30,679 bases of DNA, from positions 1 through 30,679 of the IMG/VR virus record IMGVR_UViG_3300044970_000043, one strand, 5' to 3'. The position numbers were made by a program, and so were the translations under genes. Of this stretch, positions 21,372 to 29,851 are shown one piece after another (the first letter of the stretch is position 1; every line of letters begins with the position of its first letter). This DNA comes from a virus. The notes beneath the pieces were generated by a model, which saw only the letters and a program-made list of their open reading frames with translations, made no database searches and had not been told where the DNA came from.

Positions 21372-21982
21372 TGGCTGATCCTATTACTATGGCGGTTGTC
21401 GGTGGCTCTATTGGCGCTATGACAAACAAGAAAGATCCACTTAAAGGCGCTTTGTTAGGTGCTGCTGGTGGTTATGGTGGTAGTGCTTTGATGGGCGCAG
21501 GTGGCTTTGGTGCTGGTGCATCTAGTGGTGTTTTGCCTAGCGCATTGTCTGGATCGACAACAATTAATGCTGCTGCTCCTATGGCTGGTCAGGCATTTGT
21601 AAATCCTGTGGCTACTGCAATGACTACTGGCCCTAGTGGTGCAATTGGCGTTGAGGCTGCTAAAACTGGATTGTTTGCTGGTAGTCCAGTAACTGCTCCG
21701 TTTGTATCTTCTGGCACAAGTACAGGCATGATCCCATCGTCTTTGTATGAGCCTACTTTTATGGATAGAGTTGGCTCTGTTGGTAAATACGCTCAACAGA
21801 ATCCTGTACTGACAAATATGGCTATGCAATCGGCACAACAAGCGTTGCAACAGCCTGAAGCGCAATTTGCTCCTGCTGGACAAGTTAATCGTGGTCAGAT
21901 TCAGGGTGGTGATTACATGAGTCTGCTAAATCCACAGCAAGGGTCAGTAATTAGACCACAACCGATTTCCCTATTAGGGTGA
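21371..21982 (+). CDS. Glycine-rich ejection-type protein 2
   Basis: 203 residues. The first 70 are glycine/alanine rich with membrane-active look: MAVVGGSIGAMTNKKDPLKG, ALLGAAGGYGGSALMGAGGF. The end has repeats of Gln (MAMQSAQQALQQPEAQF) and GQIQGGDYMSLLNPQQGS. Proteins of this composition between tail and fibre genes in podoviruses enter the host envelope during DNA ejection. Start overlaps the previous stop by one base. No catalytic motif. Confidence 0.65.
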   Translation: MADPITMAVVGGSIGAMTNKKDPLKGALLGAAGGYGGSALMGAGGFGAGASSGVLPSALSGSTTINAAAPMAGQAFVNPVATAMTTGPSGAIGVEAAKTGLFAGSPVTAPFVSSGTSTGMIPSSLYEPTFMDRVGSVGKYAQQNPVLTNMAMQSAQQALQQPEAQFAPAGQVNRGQIQGGDYMSLLNPQQGSVIRPQPISLLG

Positions 21983-21985
21983 TAT

Positions 21986-23650
21986 ATGGCACTTTCAGAT
22001 TACATTCCTAATGTCTTTGGTCAAGCGGCTCCTAGCTACTTACAGGGCTTGCTTGGTGCTGAAGAAACTCAGAACTTGCAGAACCGGGCTAATGTTCAAG
22101 GATTGCTAGGTGCTGGTCTTGCACTAGCTCAGGGCATGAGCCGTACTGGCCCTCGTCGTTCTGCTGCTGAGAATATCTTAGGTGCATTGGCTGGTGGCTT
22201 TGGTGCTGCTGGTGGCGCTTATGAGCAGGGCGTTAAGAATTACGTTACACAGCAACAGATTGCACAGACTCAGTTGGCACAACAAGACGCATTACTCAAG
22301 CGTCAACAGACTCAAGCTAAGTTAGATCAAATTAAAGCAATTGAAAAAGAAGATCCAGCGTTGGCTAGACTGCTTTTGATTAACGAAGCAGAGGGTGCTA
22401 AACAACTTGCTTTGAAACAGCAATTATCTGGACTTACTGGCAAGACAGGAGCTGAGACTCCAGAAGCACTAAGAGCGCAAGCACAAAATATTTATGCAAC
22501 AGGTAATGCAGGTCTAAAGCCACTTGCTGACTCTTTAATTGAAAGAGCAGATAGGCTTGAGGTTCAAGGAAGAATTGTTCCACAGTCTGTAACTACACAG
22601 CCACCAGCACAAACCACTATTGCATCAACGCCAGTTATTGATGGTCAAGCATTACCGGGTATGACTGTTACAGCAACTCCCGGCCCTGATGCTCAACTTC
22701 AGCAGCGTAAAAACTTGTTGCTTTCTCAAAATGCAGCGCTTGCAGGTCTTACTTCTAAAGACGCTAGAGAAACAATTAAAACAAATTCTGACGAAATTGC
22801 AAACATTGATAAGCAATTAGACCGTTATTCGGCTTCTGGTTATAACTTTGATGCAATTGAAAAATTAGTTCCTGAGCAGTTTAAAGGCAGAGTACGAAGC
22901 CTTAAGGATGCTGCACAAACTGGAGCCCTGTCATTAGCTGATATTAGAAAAGATATTGCTGATATTGAAAACAAAGCTATTGAATTTGTTACAAAGAAAA
23001 CTGACTTTACGAATCAAGATCGTCGAGTATTCGGCGGTATGTTCCAAAATCCTGATGGCACTCCAAGATCTATTGAAACAGCAACTCCAGTTGAGTTAAT
23101 GCAACTTGAGAATAAGCTGTATTCAATGCGTGTTGCTGAAAAAAGAGCTGGGGCTCCGACAACAAATATAAATATGCCAACTGAGTCAGAGCGTACTGCT
23201 GGATATTTGACAACAAGGCTAAAGAATTCTTTGGGTCAACTTCAAACTGCCGTTGGAGAAACTCCTAGCGCTGCTTCACCTAATTTTAGAGCAGAGGTAG
23301 TTAAATACGTTACGAACTCTAATTATTTGAAAAACTTGGCAAACCCAGAAGCTAGACAAAGAGTTGAAGCTGCTGAACTTGATATATTAGATGCTGCTTT
23401 GACGTTGGCTACTGGTGCTGCATATACAAGAGAGCAGTTGGAGTCTACTAGAGCAACTTATTTCCCTGTATTGGGAGACAAGCCAAAAACTGTTAGGGAT
23501 AAAGCAAACCGTCTTGACCAGTTGTTAAGAGATGCAGCAATGACAAAAGCTGGTCGTTCTGCTCCATCGTTAGATACACCTGCGTTTAGTAATACAGATT
23601 TGCAAAATGCAGTGGATGCAGAGCTAAAGCGTAGAAAGGACAAAAAATAA
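21986..23650 (+). CDS. Ejection-type internal virion protein 3 (coiled coil)
   Basis: 554 residues. Starts with MALSDYIPNVFGQAAPSYLQ, a Gly/Ala stretch (LGALAGGFGAAGGAYEQG), then a Gln-rich coiled coil (TQQQIAQTQLAQQDALLKRQ) and a long helical body with ELDILDAALTLATGAAYTRE near the end and a basic terminus KRRKDKK. The pattern resembles P22 gp20/gp16-like pilot proteins. Codons shift to AT-rich from about 22300 onward. Overlaps the next start by one base (TAATG). Confidence 0.7.
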   Translation: MALSDYIPNVFGQAAPSYLQGLLGAEETQNLQNRANVQGLLGAGLALAQGMSRTGPRRSAAENILGALAGGFGAAGGAYEQGVKNYVTQQQIAQTQLAQQDALLKRQQTQAKLDQIKAIEKEDPALARLLLINEAEGAKQLALKQQLSGLTGKTGAETPEALRAQAQNIYATGNAGLKPLADSLIERADRLEVQGRIVPQSVTTQPPAQTTIASTPVIDGQALPGMTVTATPGPDAQLQQRKNLLLSQNAALAGLTSKDARETIKTNSDEIANIDKQLDRYSASGYNFDAIEKLVPEQFKGRVRSLKDAAQTGALSLADIRKDIADIENKAIEFVTKKTDFTNQDRRVFGGMFQNPDGTPRSIETATPVELMQLENKLYSMRVAEKRAGAPTTNINMPTESERTAGYLTTRLKNSLGQLQTAVGETPSAASPNFRAEVVKYVTNSNYLKNLANPEARQRVEAAELDILDAALTLATGAAYTREQLESTRATYFPVLGDKPKTVRDKANRLDQLLRDAAMTKAGRSAPSLDTPAFSNTDLQNAVDAELKRRKDKK

Positions 23651-25254
23651 TGGATTTGTCCAAAGTATCATCAAAAGACCTTGAGTACATTAAAGCAGGT
23701 CAGATAGATAAAGTATCTACTGCTGGCTTAGAGGAAATTTCTAGGCAAAAAGGTGTTACTGCTGCGCCTAGTGCATCTGTTGTTGCTCCTGTTCCTTATT
23801 CTCCTAGTGCTGAGGTTCTTAGGTCTGCTGGTCAAGGATTGACATTAAGCTTTGCTGATGAGCTAGAAGCTGCTTTACGTACTGGGAAAATTAGCGGTCA
23901 GGAATACGAAACACTTAGAAACCAGTTAAGAGGTCAACAGGCGCAATTTGCTCAAGACCGTCCATTTGTTGCTGGCTCTACCAATATTGCTGGTGCTTTA
24001 ACTGCTCCTGCTGCTGCTATTGCAAAGCCAATTACTCGTGGTGCTGGTATCTTCACTGACATATTGCTTGGCTCTGGTTTAGGCGCATTACAAGGCGCTG
24101 GTGCTACTGAAGGTGATGTTGGTGAAGCCGCTTTGATGGGTGGATTGTTTGGCGGTGGTGGCGCTGGTGTCCTTAGCGGAACTGGTAGATTGTTAGCTCC
24201 TGCTGTACGTCCTGAAGCTGCTGCATTGCGTAAAGAAGGTATCCCATTGACACCGGGTTCTGCTTTTGGTGGTCGTATTCAGCAAATAGAACAGTCGGCT
24301 GAAAGTTTACCTATTGCTGGCAGGATTATTACTGGCGCTCGTGAGAGGCAGTTTGAGAAGTTTAACGAAGCCGCTTATAACCGTGTTCTTAAAAACATTG
24401 ATCCGTCTTTGAAAATCCCTAAAGGATTACAAGGTCGTGAGGCGTACAATTTTGTTGAACAGACTATTCAAGATCAATATAACAATGTTGTTCCTAACCT
24501 TAGGATTGTTTATACAAACAAGGTTCAGTCTGGTTTTGATGCAATTAAAAACCGTTACTCAAAAGGCAAACTATCTGCATCTGATAAAACTCAATTAGAT
24601 GAGTTGGTTGATTCTTACGCAAATGACCTCAGAAATCGTCAAGTAATTACAGGCCAAAGTGTTCAGGGAATAAAACAAGATTTGAGAGAAATGGCTGCTA
24701 CTTACTCAGGTAGTGTAGGCTCTCAGAAGATACTTGGAAATGCTTTCAAAGACCTTGAAGGCTTTTACATGAATGTTCTTAGGAACCAGAACCCGGCTTA
24801 TGCATCAGAGCTTAAAAAGGCTGATTCAGCATTCCGTGACTTTGTAAGAGTCCAGTCTGCTATGACAAAGACTCGTGGCTCAGAGGGTATATTTACTCCA
24901 GCACAACTGGAATCTGCTGTACGTCAAACGGATAAGTCTGCCCGTAAAGGTGCATTTGCTCGTGGTGCAGCTCCAATGCAAGAGTTCTCTGGTACAGCTA
25001 CTTCTGTTCTTGGCACTAAAGTTCCTGATAGCGGCACTGCTGGTCGAGGTATGACTGCGGCTGCTCTTACTGGTGGCTTATCAATGGTTGATCCAAGGAT
25101 GGCTGCATTGTCAGCAATTGGTAGTTTGCCTTACTTTAATATTGGCGAAAAGCTATTATTTGCTCCTCGTCCTGCTGCATTTAGTGAGGCAGTTCAAAGG
25201 GCTAGAGCAGCATCTCCACTTGCTGTGCCCGGACTTTTAGGTTTGACTCAATAG
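23650..25254 (+). CDS. Ejection-type internal virion protein 4
   Basis: 534 residues. N-terminal LEEISRQKGVTAAPSAS, GQGLTLSFADELEAALRTG, a hydrophobic Ala/Gly segment (IFTDILLGSGLGALQGAG, MGGLFGGGGAGVLSGTG) and then a helical C-terminal two-thirds with RQVITGQSVQGIKQDLREMA and KKADSAFRDFVRVQSAMTK. The last part recalls a short repeat domain seen in large phage internal proteins. No transglycosylase Glu motif (no ES-PT) is visible. Likely injected into the envelope with the DNA. Role inferred from composition and gene order. Confidence 0.7.
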   Translation: MDLSKVSSKDLEYIKAGQIDKVSTAGLEEISRQKGVTAAPSASVVAPVPYSPSAEVLRSAGQGLTLSFADELEAALRTGKISGQEYETLRNQLRGQQAQFAQDRPFVAGSTNIAGALTAPAAAIAKPITRGAGIFTDILLGSGLGALQGAGATEGDVGEAALMGGLFGGGGAGVLSGTGRLLAPAVRPEAAALRKEGIPLTPGSAFGGRIQQIEQSAESLPIAGRIITGARERQFEKFNEAAYNRVLKNIDPSLKIPKGLQGREAYNFVEQTIQDQYNNVVPNLRIVYTNKVQSGFDAIKNRYSKGKLSASDKTQLDELVDSYANDLRNRQVITGQSVQGIKQDLREMAATYSGSVGSQKILGNAFKDLEGFYMNVLRNQNPAYASELKKADSAFRDFVRVQSAMTKTRGSEGIFTPAQLESAVRQTDKSARKGAFARGAAPMQEFSGTATSVLGTKVPDSGTAGRGMTAAALTGGLSMVDPRMAALSAIGSLPYFNIGEKLLFAPRPAAFSEAVQRARAASPLAVPGLLGLTQ

Positions 25255-25261
25255 GTGAATC

Positions 25262-26182
25262 ATGGCAAAGAACAAGATTAGCGAATACAGCGCCACTGCT
25301 GCAAATAATACCGACATTGCAGGTATTAACATAGCAGAGGGTTGCGCTCCGTCTGGCATTAATAACGCTATCCGTGAGTTAATGGCGCAACTTAAAGACC
25401 AGCAAGCAGGTACTGATGGCGATAACTTTACCGTAGGCGGTGGGTTTACTTCTGTTGGTGCTGCTGTATTTTCTAGCACTGTGGCTATTGCTGGTAATGC
25501 AACTATTAACGGTGATTCGACTATTGGTAGCGCATCGACTTCAACAGTAACGCTTAATGCTTCTACGGTATCTACTCCTAATGGCGTTAACTTTGACTCA
25601 AATACACTTGTAATTGATGCAACAAATAACCGTATTGGTATAGGTACTGCATCTCCAGCGGTATCTTTGCACGTTAACTCAACCAATGCTATCCGTATTC
25701 CAGTAGGCACTACGGCTCAACGTCCAGACGCTGCCTTTACAGCTTCTATTAGCGGTACAACAATGACTGTTACTGCTGTTGCTTCTGGCGCATTGGCAGT
25801 GGGTCAGACAGTTAACGGAACTGGTGTAACTGCTAATACGACGATAACGGCTTTAGGAACTGGAACCGGCGGGAATGGAACATATACAGTAAGTGCATCC
25901 CAGACGGTAAGTTCTTCTTCCTTAACATCTTCTAGAGTGGGTTATATTCGTTATAATTCTAGCAATAACGAATTTGAAGGTTATAACGGTACGGTATGGG
26001 GTCAGTTAGGTGGCGGTGCTACAGGTGGTGGCAATGACAAAGTATTCGTAGAAAATAGCCAAACTATTACTACTAACTATACAATTACGAGTGGGAAAAG
26101 TGCAATGTCCACTGGTGAGATTACGGTTAATTCTGGCGTAACTGTGACACTTCCTACTGGCTCACGGTGGGTTATTCTCTAA
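25262..26182 (+). CDS. Tail fibre protein with inserted module
   Basis: 306 residues; ATG 25262 is 7 bases past the previous stop. N-terminal domain [33 protein letters not shown] is the attachment head of many phage fibres. A beta shaft follows ([30 protein letters not shown]). [10 protein letters not shown] at about 147-155 is normally joined to [20 protein letters not shown], but here about 68 residues of Ser/Thr/Gly beta sequence ([20 protein letters not shown] to the SSSLTSS end) separate them. The terminal 25 residues ([20 protein letters not shown]) match the end of 16757-17257. Expected receptor-binding role. Confidence 0.8.
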   Translation: MAKNKISEYSATAANNTDIAGINIAEGCAPSGINNAIRELMAQLKDQQAGTDGDNFTVGGGFTSVGAAVFSSTVAIAGNATINGDSTIGSASTSTVTLNASTVSTPNGVNFDSNTLVIDATNNRIGIGTASPAVSLHVNSTNAIRIPVGTTAQRPDAAFTASISGTTMTVTAVASGALAVGQTVNGTGVTANTTITALGTGTGGNGTYTVSASQTVSSSSLTSSRVGYIRYNSSNNEFEGYNGTVWGQLGGGATGGGNDKVFVENSQTITTNYTITSGKSAMSTGEITVNSGVTVTLPTGSRWVIL

Positions 26183-26192
26183 GAGGTTTTAT

Positions 26193-26759
26193 ATGGCATC
26201 TTTAGTTCTTGCAGGTGATACCAGCGGCTCGATTACGGTATCTGCTCCTGCTGTCTCTGGTAGCAATACGCAGACGTTGGTAGCTACCACAGGTACGTTA
26301 GCGCCCATTGTATCGGGTACAGCGGTAGCATCTACCAGCGGAACCAGCATTGACTTTACGTCAATACCTAATTGGGTAAAGCGGGTCACGGTAATGTTTA
26401 ATGGGGTGAGTACAAACGGCACATCATTACTGCAATGTCAAATTGGTTCAGGCTCTGTTACAACTTCAGGCTACGCTGGTGGTTACTCCAGAGGTACTAC
26501 GGCAGCATCTGCAACTTCAGGGTTGATTATTCAGGCAGCCCCGGCAGCAGCGTCTACTTATTACGGTTCTGTAGTTTTTTATAACTTAACTGGAAATACT
26601 TGGTTAGGTTCTTCAAACACCATTACAGCAAATAGTGATGCTGCAACATTGGGTAACGCATCTGTTGCCCTTTCCGGCACTCTCGACCGCGTCCGTATCA
26701 CCACAGTCAACGGCACAGATACCTTTGACGCTGGCACTATTAACATTCTCTACGAATAA
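26193..26759 (+). CDS. Fibre/tip protein A (paralogue of the 27637 gene)
   Basis: 188 residues; AAGAGG at 26181-26186 precedes ATG 26193. N-terminus MASLVLAGDTSGSITVSAPA with GSNTQTLVATTGTLAP is a common fibre adaptor. From about 45, SGTSIDFTSIPNWVKRVTVM to TDTFDAGTINILYE is a tip domain shared with the protein at 27637-28173. The middle varies. Probably exposed on the virion and part of an adsorption array. No enzymatic motif. Confidence 0.7.
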   Translation: MASLVLAGDTSGSITVSAPAVSGSNTQTLVATTGTLAPIVSGTAVASTSGTSIDFTSIPNWVKRVTVMFNGVSTNGTSLLQCQIGSGSVTTSGYAGGYSRGTTAASATSGLIIQAAPAAASTYYGSVVFYNLTGNTWLGSSNTITANSDAATLGNASVALSGTLDRVRITTVNGTDTFDAGTINILYE

Positions 26760-26768
26760 GAGGACATC

Positions 26769-27212
26769 ATGGCTGGAACTATCGTAGCAGATACCATTCG
26801 TGCAGACAGTACAAGCACACTGGTGCTAAGAAACGGTGTAGCTAACACGCCGCCAACTATTCAGGACACCAACGGTACGCAAATTGGTACGTTCTGTCGT
26901 GCGTGGGTAAACTTTAACGGTACAGGCACTGTAGCTATTCGTGCATCGTTTAATGTAACGTCGATTACGGATAACGGTACTGCTGACTACACTGTGAACT
27001 TTACTACTGCTATGAGTGATACTAATTACTCTGTTGCAGGTAATTGTATGGCTAATATTGCTCCGGGAAATAATGCTCGCATGATGGTGCTTTATCCAAA
27101 CACAACATATTCAAACACTTTTGCAGTAGGTAGCGTAAGAATCTTAGCTCAAGATTATGCTGGCGGAGTAGGCGCTGATGCACTAGCAATGACTGTAAGT
27201 ATTTTCAGATAA
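26769..27212 (+). CDS. Fibre/tip protein B
   Basis: 147 residues; AAGAGGA (26758-26764) just upstream. MAGTIVADTIRADSTSTLVL, RNGVANTPPTIQDTNGTQIG is an adaptor stretch, then CRAWVNFNGTGTVAIRASFN, VTSITDNGTADYTVNFTTAM, and a terminal strand pair ADALAMTVSIFR. This is a recurrent beta-rich phage tail-tip domain. It belongs to the same surface-exposed set as its neighbours but is not homologous by eye to the A/C pair. Confidence 0.7.
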   Translation: MAGTIVADTIRADSTSTLVLRNGVANTPPTIQDTNGTQIGTFCRAWVNFNGTGTVAIRASFNVTSITDNGTADYTVNFTTAMSDTNYSVAGNCMANIAPGNNARMMVLYPNTTYSNTFAVGSVRILAQDYAGGVGADALAMTVSIFR

Positions 27213-27221
27213 AGGGCAACC

Positions 27222-27425
27222 ATGAAACTAATTATCTACCCTAACGACAACGGCGGCATCTGCATCCTAACGCCTGCGCCTGAGTGCGGTCTGAGCCTAG
27301 AGGAAATTGCTGCTAAAGACGTACCTGCTGGCAAGCCTTACAAGATCATTGATGCGGCTGACGTACCTGCTGACCGTACCTTCCGTAACGCTTGGACGGC
27401 TGACTTTACTGAGGTGACTGAATGA
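27222..27425 (+). CDS. Small protein of the fibre region
   Basis: 67 residues. MKLIIYPNDNGGICILTPAP then a conserved-looking KPYKIIDAADVPADRTFRNAWTADF. Such small proteins with PYKI-D-ADVPTDRTFRNAW occur next to fibre genes in many phages, possibly as assembly chaperones. Coupled to the next gene by ATGA (27422-27425). Confidence 0.65.
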   Translation: MKLIIYPNDNGGICILTPAPECGLSLEEIAAKDVPAGKPYKIIDAADVPADRTFRNAWTADFTEVTE

Positions 27426-27646
27426 TTACGATAGATTTTGACAAGGCCAAGGCCATTACTAAAGACCGGCTACGTGCTGAACGCACACCACTACTAGCTG
27501 CTCAAGATGTGGCATTTCAACGTGCGCTAGAGGCTAATGGTGATACGGCTGCGGTTGTGGCTGAGAAACAGCGTCTGCGTGATATTACTAGCCAAGTAGA
27601 CACTTGCACTACTTTAGATGAACTGAGGGGGTTGTCATGTCAGTAA
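27422..27646 (+). CDS. Small helical protein, possible fibre assembly chaperone
   Basis: 74 residues. FDKAKAITKDRLRAERTPLL, AAQDVAFQRALEANGDTAAV, VAEKQRLRDITSQVD and CTTLDELRGL: the helical pattern with KAK-I--DRLR--R and AAQDVAFQRALE is well known to me from tail-region genes and from the C-terminal parts of tail assembly proteins. It pairs with the 67-residue gene just upstream. It overlaps the next gene by 10 bases; GGGG at 27628-27631 serves that start. Confidence 0.7.
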   Translation: MITIDFDKAKAITKDRLRAERTPLLAAQDVAFQRALEANGDTAAVVAEKQRLRDITSQVDTCTTLDELRGLSCQ

Positions 27647-28173
27647 TTATTAACGGTAGCGCAGGTGTTACTACAAATAGTGGTGCTGTATATGATGGCT
27701 TGCAAAGAGGTACTGCGGTAACTGCTTCTGGTACGTCTGTTGACTTTACTAGCATACCGTCATGGGTTGAGCGAATTACGGTGATGTTTAGCGGTGTCAG
27801 TACGAACAGTATTAACCCTATCCTTGTGCAAATTGGTGATTCTGGCGGTATTGAAACAACAGGCTATGTGTCAGGAAATTCAGCAATTGGCAATCAGGTC
27901 GTAGGATCACTTACAACAACTACAGTCGGCTTCATGGGCACAAGTTCATTTGTTGCTGCTCAGACTTTAAGCGGTGCAATTGTTTTATCAAACGTAAGTG
28001 GAAACATTTGGGTCGCTCAAGGCAGTTTATTTTTAAGCGCAACATCAACCTATGCTGTTGGTGGCACGAAGACACTATCCGGTACACTGACACAACTGCG
28101 CGTCATAGGCAGCACAACAGGTTCGCCTACAGACACCTTTGACGCTGGCTCTATTAACATCATTTATGAGTAA
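27637..28173 (+). CDS. Fibre/tip protein C (paralogue of the 26193 gene)
   Basis: 178 residues. Different N-terminus from A (MSVIINGSAGVTTNSGAVYD), then the same framework: SGTSVDFTSIPSWVERITVM, FSGVSTN, TLSGTLTQLRVI, TDTFDAGSINIIYE. The central sequence (IETTGYVSGNSAIGNQVVGS and onward) is unrelated in detail, as expected for diversified receptor-contact loops. Last of the fibre genes before the lysis cassette. No catalytic residues recognised. Confidence 0.7.
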   Translation: MSVIINGSAGVTTNSGAVYDGLQRGTAVTASGTSVDFTSIPSWVERITVMFSGVSTNSINPILVQIGDSGGIETTGYVSGNSAIGNQVVGSLTTTTVGFMGTSSFVAAQTLSGAIVLSNVSGNIWVAQGSLFLSATSTYAVGGTKTLSGTLTQLRVIGSTTGSPTDTFDAGSINIIYE

Positions 28174-28176
28174 ATC

Positions 28177-28362
28177 ATGGAAAAGATGCCTCTTACTGAT
28201 GACCAGATCGAAGCTATAGCGGAACGTGCTGCTGAAGTAGCCTTCAAGAAAATCTATGAAGAAGTAGGTCGTTCTGTCGTTAAAAAGATATTCTGGATCG
28301 TAGGTGCTGCTGCATTGGGTCTAATGTTCTGGATGGCTGGTAACGGCTCTTTACCTAAGTAG
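28177..28362 (+). CDS. Small single-TM protein at the start of the lysis block
   Basis: 61 residues, 3 bases after the previous stop. DDQIEAIAERAAEVAFKKIY is an amphipathic helix, followed by EEVGRSVVKKIFW and one membrane segment at about 39-55 (IFWIVGAAALGLMFWMAG). It resembles small membrane proteins before lysis genes in several phages, possibly a holin partner. Topology N-in/C-out by positive-inside reasoning. Function unknown. Confidence 0.65.
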   Translation: MEKMPLTDDQIEAIAERAAEVAFKKIYEEVGRSVVKKIFWIVGAAALGLMFWMAGNGSLPK

Positions 28363-28371
28363 GGACAATAA

Positions 28372-29064
28372 ATTGATCCGCTAACTCTCCTAGCTGCTGC
28401 CAATGCTGCTGTTGCGGCTGTAAAGAAAGGATGTCAGCTATACAAGGACATCAAGGGCGCTGCTGGTGAGGTCAAGGACGTACTAGACGATCTAAAGACG
28501 CAGTTTGGGAAAATTCAGAATCCTACTAACGCTCAGAAGATTAAGTATAACGAGGAAGTAGCTAGGGTTCAGGAGATAGGCAAGGCTGATCCTAATGATG
28601 TCTTCATTAAGATTGGTAATGATCTTGGTGTGCTGATGGATGAGTACGACAAGATTGGTAAGGTCTTTATCCAGCAAGAAGCAGAAGCAACACAGGTTTA
28701 TACGGGTGAAGATTCGGTTGGTAAACGGGCGTTAATACGTGTCATCATCCGGTCAAGATTAGATGCGATGTTTGCGGAACTACGCGAAACAATGGTCTAT
28801 AAAGCACCGGCTGAGTTAGGTGACTTGTGGAGCAGATACGAGAAGATGTGGAAGCAGATCGTTATTGAGCAAGATGAGGCTCATAAACGTGAGACTGCAA
28901 AGCTACAGATTGAAGCTGCTAGAAGACGTAGAGCAGCAAGGATAAGGCAAGAATACGCAATATGGTTTGGCGCAATCCTTTTCGTCGTAGTGTGGTTCCT
29001 AGGCGTGCTTCATCTTCTAAGGGAGAGTCTGACGTATCGTTTGCTCTCGTCTTATGTGTACTAG
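28372..29064 (+). CDS. Lysis-region membrane protein with probable ATT start
   Basis: 230 residues if begun at ATT 28372. AGGGA at 28361-28365 is 6 bases upstream, TAA at 28369-28371 closes the frame immediately before, and no ATG, GTG or TTG occurs in frame until 28627. The protein-like start IDPLTLLAAANAAVAAVKKG with YKDIKGAAGEVKDVLDDL is lost if a later start is used. The body is helical; about 196-216 is a single membrane segment (AIWFGAILFVVVWFLGVLHL) preceded by RRRRAARIR. It is positioned among lysis genes; a holin-like or structural membrane role is possible. The last 103 bases overlap the next gene in another frame. Confidence 0.7.
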   Translation: MDPLTLLAAANAAVAAVKKGCQLYKDIKGAAGEVKDVLDDLKTQFGKIQNPTNAQKIKYNEEVARVQEIGKADPNDVFIKIGNDLGVLMDEYDKIGKVFIQQEAEATQVYTGEDSVGKRALIRVIIRSRLDAMFAELRETMVYKAPAELGDLWSRYEKMWKQIVIEQDEAHKRETAKLQIEAARRRRAARIRQEYAIWFGAILFVVVWFLGVLHLLRESLTYRLLSSYVY

Positions 29065-29216
29065 TAATGGCTTTGACGTTTGTCGTTGTACTCCCTGTGC
29101 TTGGGGTGATGTACATGGATCTAAACAATGCTCGTGTGGCTGTAGAGATGGAAATAAGGGCTATCAGGGAACTACGCAAGCAAATTATTAACGAGCGAAT
29201 AAGGGGTGAGCCTTGA
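28962..29216 (+). CDS. Small membrane protein overlapping the previous gene
   Basis: 84 residues. A basic head MVWRNPFRRSVVPRR, one long membrane segment at about 27-51 (SFALVLCVLVMALTFVVVLP), then an amphipathic helix ending IRELRKQIINERIRGEP. About 40% of the gene lies inside the end of the upstream frame, yet the layout NPFRR...DVSFALVL-VLVMAL---VLPVLG-MYMD matches small proteins I know from this position, and its TGA is overlapped by the endolysin start. Candidate holin/antiholin component. Confidence 0.65.
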   Translation: MVWRNPFRRSVVPRRASSSKGESDVSFALVLCVLVMALTFVVVLPVLGVMYMDLNNARVAVEMEIRAIRELRKQIINERIRGEP

Positions 29217-29851
29217 TTACTATGCAGCAATTTACTCAGTTAGTGCCAAACACTAAGTATCCTAAACAGTGGTACGAGGCGCTGTTTGGTAAGCAGACTG
29301 AGCTATCTGGCAAATCATTGGCTGAGGAGTACGAAATCAATACTCCTAAGCGTATTGCTGCATTTATGGCTCAATGTGGTCATGAGTCTGGTGGCTTTGT
29401 CTGGCTGACAGAGAACCTAAACTACAGTGCTGCTGGTCTAATGAAGACCTTTGCTAAATACTTCCCTGACCAAGCCACAGCTAACGCTTACGCTCGTCAA
29501 CCCGACAAGATTGCTAACAAGGTCTACGCTAACCGTATGGGCAATGGCAATGAGGCTAGTGGTGATGGCGCTCGATACAAAGGTCGAGGTCTGATTCAGG
29601 TTACTGGCAAGGATAATTACTTCTGGTTCGCCTCATCTCTTGGAATTACTCCTGAAGAAGCCTCAGAGTATATGCAGACCTTTGAAGGTGCTGCTCAGAG
29701 TGCTTGCTGGTATTGGGAAACAGCTAGCCTAAATAAACTGGCTGATGCTGGTGATATTTTGACTATGACTAAGCGCATTAACGGAGGAACCATTGGACTC
29801 GAAGACCGTAAAAAACATTATGCTCATGCTCTCCATGTGCTTGGTGGCTAG
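29213..29851 (+). CDS. Endolysin, glycoside hydrolase family 19
   Basis: 212 residues from TTG 29213, with AAGGGG about 8 bases upstream and a TTGA overlap with the previous stop; ATG 29222 is the alternative. Catalytic region AQCGHESGGF gives Glu58, with Glu67 in TENLNY as the second acidic residue; then YKGRGLIQVTGKDNY at 122-136 and INGGTIGLEDR near the end, all GH19 landmarks. It cleaves the glycan strands of peptidoglycan. No signal peptide, so release depends on a holin from the same cassette. Confidence 0.92.
   Translation: MITMQQFTQLVPNTKYPKQWYEALFGKQTELSGKSLAEEYEINTPKRIAAFMAQCGHESGGFVWLTENLNYSAAGLMKTFAKYFPDQATANAYARQPDKIANKVYANRMGNGNEASGDGARYKGRGLIQVTGKDNYFWFASSLGITPEEASEYMQTFEGAAQSACWYWETASLNKLADAGDILTMTKRINGGTIGLEDRKKHYAHALHVLGG

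Noticed and set aside
28630-29064. Start of the lysis-region membrane protein at the TTG or ATG near 28630
   Set aside because: No ribosome site there, and it would leave 260 bases of open, protein-like frame and a good AGGGA site upstream without a gene.
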